Both the position numbers and the translations under genes were made by a program. Below the pieces are notes generated by a model. It had not been told where the DNA came from. It worked only from the letters and a program-made list of their open reading frames with translations, and made no database searches. Positions 18,296 through 28,543 of a DNA stretch of 64,000 nt are shown here, piece by piece (within the stretch, counting starts at the first letter, position 1; each line of letters starts with the position of its first letter). The stretch is from Pararhizobium sp. IMCC21322. Lineage in GTDB: Bacteria; Pseudomonadota; Alphaproteobacteria; Rhizobiales; GCA-2746425. The stretch lies in assembly GCF_030758295.1 (NCBI RefSeq), contig NZ_CP132335.1, positions 1,340,412-1,404,411 on the forward strand, written 5' to 3'.

Positions 18296-18994
18296 ATGGC
18301 AGCGCCAAACATCTTAGTGGTCGAGGATGAGGAATCCCTCAGTCTGCTTTTGCGTTATAATCTTGAAAGTGAAGGCTATCACGTAGATGTCTCTGATCGT
18401 GGTGACGAGGCAGAACTGAAACTGCGAGAAAACGTTCCTGACCTGTTGCTGCTGGACTGGATGTTGCCGGGCCTGTCGGGGATCGAGCTTTGCCGCAGGG
18501 TGAGGGCGCGGGATGAAACCCGCAATCTGCCCGTCATCATGCTGACAGCCCGGGGTGAGGAAACCGAGCGCATTCGCGGACTGTCCACTGGCGCCGACGA
18601 CTATGTCGTCAAACCGTTTTCTGTGCCTGAGCTCATGGCGCGGGTGAAAGCCATGCTCCGGCGAGCCAAGCCGCAGGTGGTCTCAAGATTGCTGCAGGCA
18701 GGCGATCTGGAGATGGACCGGGAAACGCACAGGGTTCATCGCGCGACACGCGAAATTCATCTGGGACCCACCGAATTCAAACTTCTGGAATTCTTCCTGC
18801 AAAGCCCAGGACGTGTTTTCTCGCGGGAACAATTGCTGGATGGTGTTTGGGGCCATGATGTCTATGTTGACGAACGTACAGTGGATGTACATGTTGGGCG
18901 CCTCCGCAAGGCTATAAATAAGGGCCGTGCGACAGATCCAATTCGGACTGTTCGCGGTGCTGGCTATTCCCTCGACGATCAGTTCCCCGTTTGA
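18296..18994 (+). CDS. phoB: Phosphate-regulon response regulator PhoB
   Basis: The 232-residue OmpR-type regulator has receiver acid residues E10/D11, phosphoacceptor D54 in LLLDWMLPG, a conserved Lys in DDYVVKPFS, and a C-terminal winged helix (LGPTEFKLLEFFLQSPGRVFSREQLLD, then ERTVDVHVGRLRKAI). PhoR phosphorylates it and it activates Pho-box promoters, presumably those noted at pstS and phoR/ppk2. It closes the phosphate block. Confidence 0.93.
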   Translation: MAAPNILVVEDEESLSLLLRYNLESEGYHVDVSDRGDEAELKLRENVPDLLLLDWMLPGLSGIELCRRVRARDETRNLPVIMLTARGEETERIRGLSTGADDYVVKPFSVPELMARVKAMLRRAKPQVVSRLLQAGDLEMDRETHRVHRATREIHLGPTEFKLLEFFLQSPGRVFSREQLLDGVWGHDVYVDERTVDVHVGRLRKAINKGRATDPIRTVRGAGYSLDDQFPV

Positions 18995-19072
18995 TTTAAT
19001 TGAAATTTTTCTATTTTAAATAGCATTTATCAGCAATGTACATAAGTCCTTGATTTTTATTTGACGGTTTTT

Positions 19073-19088
19073 CTGCTTTTAAAAGCAG
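19073..19088. repeat. Perfect 16-bp palindrome between phoB and sqdB
   Basis: CTGCTTTTAAAAGCAG is fully self-complementary and lies in an AT-rich 190-base gap, about 100 bases upstream of the sqdB start and next to a TTGACA hexamer at 19093. It could be an operator or part of a weak terminator for the pho block. No clear Pho box is seen here. Confidence 0.4.
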
Positions 19089-19185
19089 GATGTTGACATG
19101 TTTTTCCCAATTTTCCCTTGTCTTGGACAGAGCGCTGCCCTAATTCCTGTTTACTAAACCTTAAGTAATAAGCGGGGAATGGGGT

Positions 19186-20407
19186 ATGACGGCTTCGCCT
19201 TCAGTATTCGTGCTTGGGGGGGGACGGATTTTGTGGGTGGCCGACGGCTCTGCATTTGTCGAACCAGGGATATGACGTAACGATTGTGGACAATTTGTCG
19301 CGGCGTAAAATTGACGTCGAGCTTGGGACACAAAGCCTGACGCCGATTGCGGATGTGGAAACCCGTTTGCGCGCCTGGAAAGATGTAACAGGCAAGGTCG
19401 TCCGGTTCGAAAACATCGACATAGCAAACGATCATGAGGCGTTGCTGGCATTGCTGATGCAGCACAAGCCGGAATCGATTGTCCATTTCGCAGAACAACG
19501 GGCCGCACCCTATTCCATGAAGGGCCCTTCGCAGAAACGCTACACCGTCAACAACAATATCCAGGCCACCCACAATCCTCTGGTTGCTGTGGTTGAGGCC
19601 GGTCTTGAGACCCACATCGTTCACTTGGGAACAATGGGTGTTTATGGCTACGACACCGCGGAAGCCTCCCTCCCTGAAGGCTATGTGACTGTTGGGATTC
19701 CCACCGATGATGGCGGAATGCACAAACGCGATATTCTCTATCCGACCAATCCGGGCAGTGTGTATCACCTGACGAAATCAATGGATCAGTTGCTGTTCCA
19801 ATTTTACGCCAAGAATGACCGACTGCGCATCATCGATTTGCATCAGGGCATTGTGTGGGGCACGCAGACCAGCGAAACCCGTCTTGATGAACGTCTGATC
19901 AATCGCTTCGATTATGATGGTGACTATGGCACCGTCCTAAACCGTTTCCTCGTGCAGGCGGCCATCGGCTATCCACTCAGCGTGTATGGCACTGGCGGCC
20001 AGACACGGGCTTTCATTCATATTGAGGACACGGTGCATTGCATTGAACTTGCGGTCAAAAACCCGCCAGGTGCCGGAGAAATGGTCCGGATCAGGAACCA
20101 GATTGCGGAATACCACCGGGTCAGGGACCTTGCGGAAATCGTGGGTGAAATTACCGGTGCGGAAATTGCACGATTGGAAAACCCGCGCCTTGAAATGGCA
20201 GAAAACGAGTTGCGTGCGAGCAATGATTCATTCGTGGAACTTGGATTTGAGCCAACTCTGCTCAAGGATGGAATTCTGACCGAGACGATGGAGATTTGTC
20301 AGGCCTATCGGGACCGCTGTGACATCAACACAATTCCAAGTACGGCGGAGTGGGTGACCCGCCGGGGAGATCCTCTTCAGCTAACCGAGGATTTGTCAGC
20401 ACGGTAA
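19186..20407 (+). pseudogene. sqdB: UDP-sulfoquinovose synthase SqdB, frameshifted in a G8 tract
   Basis: The protein is recognisable as SqdB: GGDGFCGWPTALHLSNQGYD (NAD loop), VDNLSRRKIDVELG, HFAEQRAAPYSM, GTMGVYGYDT, YHLTKSMDQ (the YxxxK pair) and HQGIVWGTQT. SqdB makes UDP-sulfoquinovose from UDP-glucose and sulfite for the sulfolipid SQDG. The natural ATG at 19186 (MTASPSVFVLG) leads into a run of eight G at 19216-19223, where seven are needed to stay in frame. As written, translation from the ATG leaves the SqdB frame after about 11 residues. A TTG at 19214 could start a protein lacking the first beta strand. This may be a real mutation, slippage control, or a homopolymer sequencing error. 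Confidence 0.8.
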
Positions 20408-20477
20408 AATTTATAAATAAGCCTGGTGTTAACGGACATGTTTTCCCCGTCCGGGCACCGACAAGGATTTTTGTTTG

Positions 20478-22215
20478 ATGCGTATTTTTCTGCTCCTTGC
20501 ATTGGCTTTTGCGTTGATAAGCATTTCGCTTGTCGTGTCTCAGAACCCGGGGTTTTTGAGACACACCCAGCAATTGGTAAGCGGATCAAACAAGGCCACA
20601 CCGGCTGCAGGCTTGACGGATAACAGTCCCGCCAAGTGGTCGGACCTGTTTGAGCACACAAGTTTTGTTGGTATGCAGGACTCTGGCTGGCAGGCATTAT
20701 CCGGCTTTCCTTCTTTTGCCAAAATCATCATTCCGCTGCCACGTAAAGTAACCCTGACCGAAGGTCGTTTGCGGTTGAGCCTGTCAACACAGATGGCCGA
20801 AAGTGGCGTTGGAACCTTGCGTGTGTCTGTTAACAAAACGAGGCGCGCCGATTTGGTCCTGAAAATCGGCGAAGACAGGCGTATTCTGTTGCTGGGACTG
20901 ACCCCGGAAGATTTGGGAAGGCCACGCTTGGTGGTTTCCTTGACAGTGCAGGGGGATGCTTTTTGGGCGTTTGCCCGAGCCGGCCGAGCTGCAGCGTTGT
21001 TGTCGATGTTCTGCCCGAAAGCGGCGTTGAACTGGCTCATTCTGAAGCGCTTTCAGATCCTCTGGACATCTGGCTGGCAGATGCAAAACCAGCCCGGTTT
21101 TACATGCAGGCAAGCGATGGCGCTGTCCAGCGCGCCGACAGTCTCTTGTTGGCTGCGCGTCTGAAACAGTTGCAACATAATGTTGAGTTTTTTCCGCAAC
21201 CAGACGCAGAGAATGCTCCCGTCCAGATCTTGTCCGTAGATCGAAGCCAGGCTGAGGAATTGGTCTATGACAATCAAACCGGTCGGTTGACCATCAAAGA
21301 TCCGAACCTCGCTGTCACCAGCTTTGCCAGCGACACGACCCTGTCTCTGGCCGATCTTTTGTCCGGACCTTTGAGCGCTCTTCCGGCAGATGAAAACACA
21401 ATTTTGGATGACGGCAGCACACGCACCTTTTTCCGCAGCCATCGTTGGCGGTTGAACTATGATCTGACCGAGCGCCGCGCTGGAAGCGCGCCTTCACAAA
21501 TGCGTCTGGCTTTGAAAACCAGCAACCAGCTGGAGGGTGCAGACTGGTTGGTGCAGACTGGTTGGTGCGGGTTTTGTTGAACAATAATCTGTTGACCAGC
21601 TATCAGCTGGAAACCGGGTCGGATGTCTTTGAACGAATAATTCGTCTGCCCGCAGAATTGCAGTTGCCTGACAATGAGATTGCCGTTGTTCTGCTGACGA
21701 CAGATATTACAAACTCAATCTGTGATCCCGGCCTGGAAGTTGCTGCCCAGATCCTGCCGGAGACGAAATTGTCAGGTGAGGCTGTTACAAGTGCCCAAAT
21801 TCCTATTCATGCGGTTAGGGCGCTGGGTGAGCCGGACCGCATTTCCATGACTGCAGAGCCTCAGCTCAGCAGCGCCCAGGCAGCCCTTGCAAGCAGCCTT
21901 GTTGCCTATGTTCTGCCTCAGGACACATTGGTTGAAACCAGTGCGCAAGAGCTTGCGGCGATACCGACCAGATTGGACATTACCGATAGAGCCGGGCTTC
22001 AGAAGAGATTGGCAGCTGTGGATCTGAGCGACACCAGCAAGCAATACTGGATCGTAACTGAAACCGATGGTGCGTCGGCCGCACAGGCACCTTATCAGAT
22101 CATTCCAGTAGGAGCCGGGCAACTGACGACCAGCAGGCTTCCGATTTACGACAGCGCAGTTTTTCTGTTCATAGAAACGTCTGGGGAGGCGACTGGCGGC
22201 GCACAGGCGGACTGA
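20478..22215 (+). pseudogene. BcsB-like periplasmic glycan-synthase subunit, broken by two frameshifts
   Basis: Joined, the three open pieces give one protein of about 570 residues with an N-terminal signal/anchor (MRIFLLLALAFALISISLVV) and jelly-roll-like segments resembling the cellulose synthase accessory subunit BcsB. The first lesion, near 20955-20965, is consistent with loss of one base: restoring a G gives QGDGFLGVCPSRPSC and then VVVDVLPESGVEL. The second is an exact 14-base tandem duplication, GGTGCAGACTGGTT at 21536-21549 and 21550-21563. Removing one copy restores EGADWLVRVLLNNN. It lies between sqdB and a BcsA-like GT2. The BcsB assignment rests on layout and neighbours and is moderate. 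Confidence 0.6.
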
Positions 22216-22218
22216 CAT

Positions 22219-24042
22219 TTGGCTACCCGATTAACCGACGCCTTTTTACACAGTGACTTCTGGTCCACAGACAGCGCACCGGCTGGCCTGTCTGCGCGCG
22301 TGTCCATGTGGAGAACGCCCGGTGTCATTCTGCTGTTCTGTGCGTTGAGCTATGGAAGCCTCTTAATCATCAACGAAGTCCCTTTTCTAAACGAGAACTT
22401 CCGCAATGATGATCTCAACTTTTCTCCCTATACCGGCACGCATTCGATCCCGGTACGTGTTTTTGTTCTGTGTTTCATGGTGGCATTTTCGGTCTTTGCG
22501 GCAGGTGGTAGGCTGCAGCGCCTCCGCTTCGGGCTTTATGTCATTGCGCAATACATCGTCTATTGCGCTGTGTTTGATATTTTCAACATCATCAACCACA
22601 GCGTGTTCGGATTTCTCTACCCCCTGTCGCTCATTGAAATCATCAGCGGAGTAGTGGGTTTCTAAGTTTTTTCCAACGCTCTTTTGCGGCTTGGAAACAT
22701 GCCACCAAAGCGCGAGCGGGTCTATGTCCGGCAGTCGGTCATCCGGCCAGTGTTTCTGTTTTTCCTGGTTTTTTTGACGTCGGCCATTTTGGCATCCTGG
22801 ATTTCCATCGTCACACCGGAGCGCATCATGGAGTTCCGTCTGCTGGCTCTTATGGGAGGAATTGGACCAGGGGTTTTTTTGTTTTTCCCGCTGTTCTTTG
22901 TTTCGCTTTACGCCATCAACCGGCTCAAGGAGCTGGCGTTCAATCGGGTCGATTTCAGGCCGCCGCTGACCATCATCATTCCCGCCCATAATGAAGCGCA
23001 TATTCTGCGTCAGACGATCGGCAACATCGACAAGGCCGTTGAGGTCTACGGCGCCCCGGTCACGATCCTGATCCTGGATAACAATTCAACCGATGCAACG
23101 CCTTTAATTGCGCGCATCGCACTGTCGTCTTGCAAGTTCGTGTCGGGGCGTGTGGTGGATGTACCAACCCCGGGAAAAGCCCACGCACTCAATCGCGGTC
23201 TGGATCTTGTTGGAACCGAGTTCTTTGTTCGCATTGATGCCGATACACAGGTGGAAGCAACCTCATTGCTGCGCGCGATGCGCCATTTCAAAGACGCTGA
23301 TATGGGCGTCGTTGGCGGTTTGCCGCTGGCACCGGGCACAGGCCAGTTTGACCACGCGCGCCTGGTGGAAACACTTCTCATGCACGGTTTTTATCAGGTC
23401 GCATTGTATCCGATCCGGGCCGTGGTTGGTGTCGCTGGAATGTTCGCGGTGTATCGCACGGAATTGCCGAGGCGCCTGGGCGGATTCGCCTCTGGTATGA
23501 ATGGTGAGGACACGGATATGTCTCTGGCGATCGGAGAATCCGGATATCGGGTGAAGATTGATCCAGCGGTGAAATTCGTGTCTGAAGTACCCGCCACCTT
23601 CAGGCATTTGCGTGAGCAGCGTATGCGCTGGTTTCGCTCTGTCTATCATGTGACTGCACGCAATGCGGATTATCTGGAACGCTGGTGGCCGTCTGTGCGC
23701 GGTAAACTGATGCTGCCCTTCATGCTGATCAACTCTGCCAGACGCGCCATGATGCTGCCCCTCGTGTGTTTTGGACTGATCGAATACGCCACCGCTTTCG
23801 ACAGTTCCAGCGCGCTGGTCTGGCAGGCCATTCTGGCAGTGCTGATCGGAATGCCCGCTGTTATGGCTATTATTGCCTGCCTGCTTAACCGACGTATCCG
23901 AGCGCTTTTATACCTGCCGGAATATGTGCTGTTCCGCGCACTCAGATCCTACTTTACGTTGGAGTCGCTGCTCTCAATTTCGCTTTATCTGCCACAAGAT
24001 CAGCCAGAAGATCAGATGAAAAAAGCATCAGAAAACCAATAG
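22219..24042 (+). pseudogene. BcsA-like processive GT2 glycosyltransferase, interrupted by an in-frame stop
   Basis: Two open pieces in the same frame are separated only by TAA at 22663-22665. The first (TTG at 22219) has four membrane segments. The second continues with two more, then a GT2 domain with IIPAHNEA, LDNNSTDAT, IDADTQVE, MNGEDTDMS and the QRMRW form of the QxxRW motif, and ends with further membrane helices. QxxRW with flanking helices is typical of cellulose- or hyaluronan-synthase-like processive enzymes. The product would be about 607 residues if the stop were absent. The second piece could still be made alone from TTG at 22684 or ATG at 22699, keeping all catalytic motifs. 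Confidence 0.65.
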
Positions 24043-24195
24043 CCCACGCCTTGGTTAACACAACCTAAATAAAACCATAAGGTGTTGCATTAAATCAAAA
24101 TGCAACCTTTAGCCGGTTTATCAGTTGTTATCTGTAGAAACCGATCAACGTCCGCACAGACTCGTGCGGACACGTTCAATTTGTCGGAGGCTGAT

Positions 24196-24393
24196 ATGAA
24201 ATTTCCTGTGCTCGGAATGGTTTTGGCGCTGATGCTGGGACAATACGCTGTTTTGGACTTCTCATTTGGTTTGGCCCACGGCCTTGCCGCGATGGACAGC
24301 AAAACTAAGCTTGCATCTGTTGATACACACGCCTCACCTGCCGTGTTTTGCCGTCAGCCTGTAAACGCTACCTGGCAGTGCACGCAGGGTTAG
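24196..24393 (+). CDS. Small secreted protein of unknown function
   Basis: The 65-residue product has an ATG preceded by GGAGG at five bases, among the strongest ribosome sites in the window. An N-terminal hydrophobic signal (KFPVLGMVLALMLGQYAVL) precedes a short mature part with two cysteines, in FCRQP and WQCTQ, that could form a disulfide. I do not recognise the family. It lies alone, downstream of the broken glycosyltransferase and upstream of an unrelated dehydrogenase. Confidence 0.6.
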   Translation: MKFPVLGMVLALMLGQYAVLDFSFGLAHGLAAMDSKTKLASVDTHASPAVFCRQPVNATWQCTQG

Positions 24394-24710
24394 CATCGAA
24401 GTAGACCGCCGGGACAAGCCAGACGGTGGCGCCCAATTTGTGAGCAACCATCACACTCAGATTGAACCCACTGTCGCCATTCTCTGATTTGCTCCGAGAA
24501 TCTCCCAGGTCTCACCTCAGAGCTACCAGAGGTCAGAAATCTAGCGCATGCCTGAAACTGCTATCTATTCGAGTTGCAGTTGGCCTGTGCGCCTCTGTCA
24601 TACAAACTCGCTCGGTCAGCGCTGCATCCATTTTGCCATAACTCTGCGGTAGGTTTGATGATAAGAGATCGTCAGGTGCCGAACCGACATTGAGAGAATG
24701 GGCAACTGCA
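24394..24710. other. Gene-free stretch
   Basis: I see no gene, strong hairpin or repeat here. It should hold the promoter of the dehydrogenase at 24711. Confidence 0.4.
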
Positions 24711-25526
24711 GTGACACAATCAAAAATCGGATTAGCCGGCTGCGGGCGCATGGGTGAGCCGATGCTGGCCGCTTTGCGTAGCGCTGGCTTTGACGCGTTG
24801 GGATTTGATATCCGTTCGCCACAAAGCTATGGAGATTTTGCCCGAGCGGTGACAGATAACGCACGTCATTTTGCCGACCACACTGAAATTCTTGTCTCGG
24901 TCGTCCGGAATATCAACCAGACCGATGCCCTGCTGTTTGACGATCAGGCGCTCGTGAAAACTGCGACGAACCTCAATACGATCATCATTGCCTCTACCCT
25001 GTCACCGAGCTATGTGCGCGCACTGCGCGATCAGGTGCCCGCGCATATAAGCCTTATCGATGCACCCATGTCCGGAGCCGCAATTGCAGCGCAGGAGAAG
25101 CGGCTGTCCTTCATGTTGGGTGGCAGTGACGCTGACCTGCAGCCGCTGATGCCACTATTTGAAGCTATGGGAACATCATTCCATAAAATGGGCAGCTTCG
25201 GGTCTGGCATGAGCGCAAAAGTATTGAACAATCTGCTCGCGGCATCATCTACAGTCATGACCCGCCTTGTGCTGGATTGGGCTGACAAACTGGATCTTGA
25301 CGAACAGAGCCTTTTACAACTCATCGACAAGAGTTCCGGTCAGAACTGGTTTGCCAGTGCGTTTGATACCATTGAATTTGCCCGCGACGGTTACGCGCAA
25401 GACAACACAATTGAAATTTTGGAAAAAGATGTTTTCAGCGCACTGGATGCAGCACCGCAAGGTGTCGACACAGCATTGCCGGAAGCCGTGATAGCCGCAA
25501 TTCGAAAACTGGAACCACGCAACTGA
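24711..25526 (+). CDS. NAD(P)-dependent beta-hydroxyacid dehydrogenase family protein
   Basis: The 271-residue protein has an N-terminal Rossmann motif GLAGCGRMGEPM, a substrate loop in LIDAPMSGAAIAAQEKRLSFM, and the catalytic lysine in SGMSAKVLNNLLAAS. It belongs to the 3-hydroxyisobutyrate / 6-phosphogluconate-like dehydrogenases, which oxidise short hydroxyacids in the cytoplasm. The exact substrate is unclear. GTG at 24711 puts the Rossmann strand at the usual distance from the start; TTG at 24690 is an alternative. It is convergent with a CoA-transferase pair across a shared terminator. Confidence 0.75.
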   Translation: MTQSKIGLAGCGRMGEPMLAALRSAGFDALGFDIRSPQSYGDFARAVTDNARHFADHTEILVSVVRNINQTDALLFDDQALVKTATNLNTIIIASTLSPSYVRALRDQVPAHISLIDAPMSGAAIAAQEKRLSFMLGGSDADLQPLMPLFEAMGTSFHKMGSFGSGMSAKVLNNLLAASSTVMTRLVLDWADKLDLDEQSLLQLIDKSSGQNWFASAFDTIEFARDGYAQDNTIEILEKDVFSALDAAPQGVDTALPEAVIAAIRKLEPRN

Positions 25527-25538
25527 ACTGCAAAACAG

Positions 25539-25565
25539 GCGTCGGGATCAAAAGGAACCCGACGC
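25539..25565. terminator. Bidirectional hairpin between convergent genes
   Basis: GCGTCGGG (25539-25546) pairs with CCCGACGC (25558-25565) around an 11-base loop, between the dehydrogenase stop and the end of the CoA-transferase operon. It is symmetrical enough to serve both strands, but T-runs are weak. Confidence 0.55.
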
Positions 25566-25577
25566 GAATATCAGGTT

Positions 25578-26204
25578 CTAGCCAACAATGGCAGCTTCGG
25601 TTTTGTCCCGAACATCCTGCTCAGAAACACCTTCGGCCAATTCGACAATTTTCAAGCCGCCCTCAACGACATCAAACACACCAAAATTGGTGATGATGCG
25701 GTCAACCACTGCCTGACCCGTCAGAGGAAGTGTACATTCTTTCAGGAGCTTGGTTTCGCCCTTCTTGTTGGTGTGGTCCATGACGACGATCACCCGTTTC
25801 ACACCGGCAACAAGGTCCATGGCGCCGCCCATGCCTTTCACCAGCTTGCCGGGTATCATCCAGTTGGCCAGATCACCATTTTCCGCAACTTCCATGGCTC
25901 CGAGAATGGCCATGTCAATTTTGCCGCCCCGGATCATGCCGAAGCTGTCCGCTGAAGAAAAATAGCTGGTCCGATCCAACTGCGTGATCGTCTGTTTACC
26001 CGCATTGATCAGATCCGGATCAAGGTTTTCCTCGGTTGGAAACGGGCCCATGCCAAGCATGCCGTTTTCCGACTGCAGCGTGACATCCACACCGTCCGGA
26101 ATGTAGTTTGAAACCAGAGTAGGAATGCCAATACCCAGATTGACATACATGCCGTCTTCCAGCTCGCGAGCCGCGCAGGCAGCCATTTGATTGCGATCCC
26201 ACAT
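25578..26204 (-). CDS. scoB: 3-oxoacid CoA-transferase subunit B
   Basis: The 208-residue beta subunit has [15 protein letters not shown] near the start and the catalytic glutamate in [13 protein letters not shown]; that Glu forms the CoA thioester intermediate. [19 protein letters not shown] is also typical. With subunit A it moves CoA from succinyl-CoA to acetoacetate or another 3-oxoacid, feeding ketone-body or beta-ketoadipate breakdown. It follows subunit A by 11 bases. No degradation genes nearby identify the acid. Confidence 0.9.
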   Translation of the reverse strand: MWDRNQMAACAARELEDGMYVNLGIGIPTLVSNYIPDGVDVTLQSENGMLGMGPFPTEENLDPDLINAGKQTITQLDRTSYFSSADSFGMIRGGKIDMAILGAMEVAENGDLANWMIPGKLVKGMGGAMDLVAGVKRVIVVMDHTNKKGETKLLKECTLPLTGQAVVDRIITNFGVFDVVEGGLKIVELAEGVSEQDVRDKTEAAIVG

Positions 26205-26215
26205 AATTGCTCTCC

Positions 26216-26911
26216 TTAAGCCGCGCGTACGGTTTTCTGTTCAATCCGTTTTTCATGTTGGCCGACAATCAGACGGTTCACGAAAATACCGGGCGTATGG
26301 ATCATATCCGGGTCGAGGCTGCCAACCGGCACAATCTCTTCAACTTCGGCAATGCAGACCTTACCGCAGGTCGCCGCATTCGGATTGAAGTTGCGGGCCG
26401 TTTTTCGATAAATCAGATTGCCCTGGGCATCACCCTTCCAGGCTTTGACGATGGAGATGTCCGCTACAATTCCGCGTTCCAGAATATAGGTTTGGCCGTC
26501 AAAATCCTTGTGGTCTTTGCCTTCGGCAATCACCGTGCCAACACCGGTTTTTGTATAGAAACCCGGGATGCCGGCACCACCGGCGCGCATGCGCTCAGCC
26601 AGTGTTCCCTGTGGATTGAATTCAAGTTCCAATTCGCCGGACAAATATTGCTGCATGAAGGTGTCATTTTCACCCACATAGGACGAGATCATTTTTTTGA
26701 CCTGGCGCGTTTGCAACAGCAAACCAAGGCCGAAATCATCGACACCGGCATTGTTGGAGGCAACTGTCAGATCTTTGACACCGGCTTCACGAATGGCGGC
26801 GATCAGTAATTCCGGAATGCCGCAAAGACCGAAACCTCCTGCCGCAATAAACATGCCGTCGGACAGAAGCCCATCCAGGGCCTCTTCCGCTGAATTGAAA
26901 ACTTTTTGCAT
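26216..26911 (-). CDS. scoA: 3-oxoacid CoA-transferase subunit A
   Basis: The 231-residue alpha subunit has the CoA-binding glycine motif [15 protein letters not shown] near residue 25, [12 protein letters not shown], and [15 protein letters not shown] near residue 120. It is the first gene of the two-gene operon with subunit B. Specificity between succinyl-CoA:acetoacetate and beta-ketoadipate transferases cannot be settled from motifs alone. Confidence 0.9.
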   Translation of the reverse strand: MQKVFNSAEEALDGLLSDGMFIAAGGFGLCGIPELLIAAIREAGVKDLTVASNNAGVDDFGLGLLLQTRQVKKMISSYVGENDTFMQQYLSGELELEFNPQGTLAERMRAGGAGIPGFYTKTGVGTVIAEGKDHKDFDGQTYILERGIVADISIVKAWKGDAQGNLIYRKTARNFNPNAATCGKVCIAEVEEIVPVGSLDPDMIHTPGIFVNRLIVGQHEKRIEQKTVRAA

Positions 26912-27077
26912 TATCTGCTCCCGATTGAATGCCGCATTGCAGCAAGAGATACAAAAGTGTTGCTACACGAGAAGCTCCGTTTTCGCAAAGCCAATTGAAC
27001 GGAATTTGTTCCGGATTGAGTAAATGTTTGAAAATCTGCCAGTCAGTCAGACCTCAGCACGCATGGAAAGCAAATCA

Positions 27078-28307
27078 TCACAGGCCCATCTGGCGTCGTC
27101 CAAGCTCGGTCAGATCATCAATCGTAGCGCGCCCCTTGAAATCAACTTCATAATCTTCTGCGGCAAAATCCGGAGCGCTTTTACCGGCCATGAAATGTAC
27201 AGCCTGTCGGCGCGCATAGGCTTCGTTTTTCGCACATTTAGGCGATGCGCCAATGTAGATCACATTGGCAAAATCGGTGCCCGTATGGGCGTTCGCGACA
27301 GAATGGATCAGATCGGGATGCCACCAGACCGTATCGCCGGGTTCTACGACCGGAATGGAAACCAGCCCTCCAAGAATATCCGCATGCCATTGTGGGTCGG
27401 CAGAGAGCGCCCGGCCCGGCGTTGCACCACACAAATCATCCTCCGGCACATCATCCTGCAGCGCTCGCAGCAGAAAGTAGGCAATGCCTCTGGCTGATGG
27501 GATCAGGCTGAGCGTACCGTCGCCCGGACCCTGACTTGTCAAACCTGTCCAACCTTGAAAAGTACGGAACATGGAGCACACTGAGGGGGAAGAAAACTCG
27601 CGTGTCTGTGTTCTGAACGTTGCTTTCCAAGGATCATAATCCTGCCAGGAGCCTTCAAACACTGGTCCGTAAATACGCTGATAAGCAGGGTCCACCCATC
27701 GTTCATATGAGCCTGAATCCATGTGTGGAGACAGGCCAAGGGTTGTATCACCCGGGCGGCGACGACGCGTTCGGTCAGCATAGGCGTAATCCTGATCAGG
27801 ATTGAATTCCTGGCCCATTGGTCCACTGACATCCCACAGGCGATTGAGAAACTGTTTTGTTCTGGCCATGCTTTCCGCTTGCCGCGCCATGACTTGCGGC
27901 TTTGACCAATAAAGTCCAAAAATTTGCGGAGAGCCCGCATCCAGTGCACTGAAATAACTGTCCAGCCCCGCCTTTTCCTTGGCCTTGGTCACATAATCAT
28001 TGTCTTCGATATAAGCGCCCAGTTCAGCATTCCAGTCTTCTGCCTGCTGGCGCGGAAAAACGCCGCGGATAATGGCGGCGCCACTTTGGCGAATGTCGTG
28101 CCGCAGCGTGTCAGAAACTTTGCCATCACGGATATGATCATAGCTCAGTTCAGGAATTGTGGATTGCCCGCTTGCGGCTCGCTTGCTGATCGCATCCACA
28201 TCCCGGCAGACATGATTCCGAACATCCTGAAAAGCAGTTGTCACATCCTGTAGCGACCTCAGCCGTTGTTTGGTCGTCCTGACATAAGCTCTGATCTCTT
28301 CGTCCAT
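27078..28307 (-). CDS. DUF1479 (YbiU-like) putative Fe(II)/2-oxoglutarate oxygenase
   Basis: The 409-residue protein matches the DUF1479 family. A double-stranded beta-helix-type metal site is suggested by LGLSPHMDSGSYERW (HxD) near residue 215 and by WWHPDLIHSVANAH (distal His) near residue 345. The start at 28307 has GGGAGG five bases upstream; an open frame of 48 more codons upstream has no such site. The substrate is unknown. It is a single gene, divergent from a membrane protein. Confidence 0.75.
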   Translation of the reverse strand: MDEEIRAYVRTTKQRLRSLQDVTTAFQDVRNHVCRDVDAISKRAASGQSTIPELSYDHIRDGKVSDTLRHDIRQSGAAIIRGVFPRQQAEDWNAELGAYIEDNDYVTKAKEKAGLDSYFSALDAGSPQIFGLYWSKPQVMARQAESMARTKQFLNRLWDVSGPMGQEFNPDQDYAYADRTRRRRPGDTTLGLSPHMDSGSYERWVDPAYQRIYGPVFEGSWQDYDPWKATFRTQTREFSSPSVCSMFRTFQGWTGLTSQGPGDGTLSLIPSARGIAYFLLRALQDDVPEDDLCGATPGRALSADPQWHADILGGLVSIPVVEPGDTVWWHPDLIHSVANAHTGTDFANVIYIGASPKCAKNEAYARRQAVHFMAGKSAPDFAAEDYEVDFKGRATIDDLTELGRRQMGL

Positions 28308-28543
28308 ACACGCCTCCCGATAGATTCTCAGTTTATTTTCGATGATTGAAGCACGCTCTTGGCAAAGCTTCAATCCGTTGCTGGCGTGCGATATTGATCG
28401 ACCTTGCCGATTTGAATCCAGCCAAATTTCGGAATTTGTGGCAAAATTCATTTGCCCATTCCGTCTATGGAAAAAGAAGCCGGATTAACTATGGTTTCAC
28501 AAATGTTAACAAGCACAATCAGAATTGGCGTAATTGTACCGCC

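Noticed and set aside
19186-24042. Programmed frameshifting as the explanation for all breaks in the glycan locus
   Set aside because: The lesions differ in type and position and one is a 14-base duplication; no common slippery-site and stem pattern was seen. Decay, with possible sequencing error in the G tract, is simpler.
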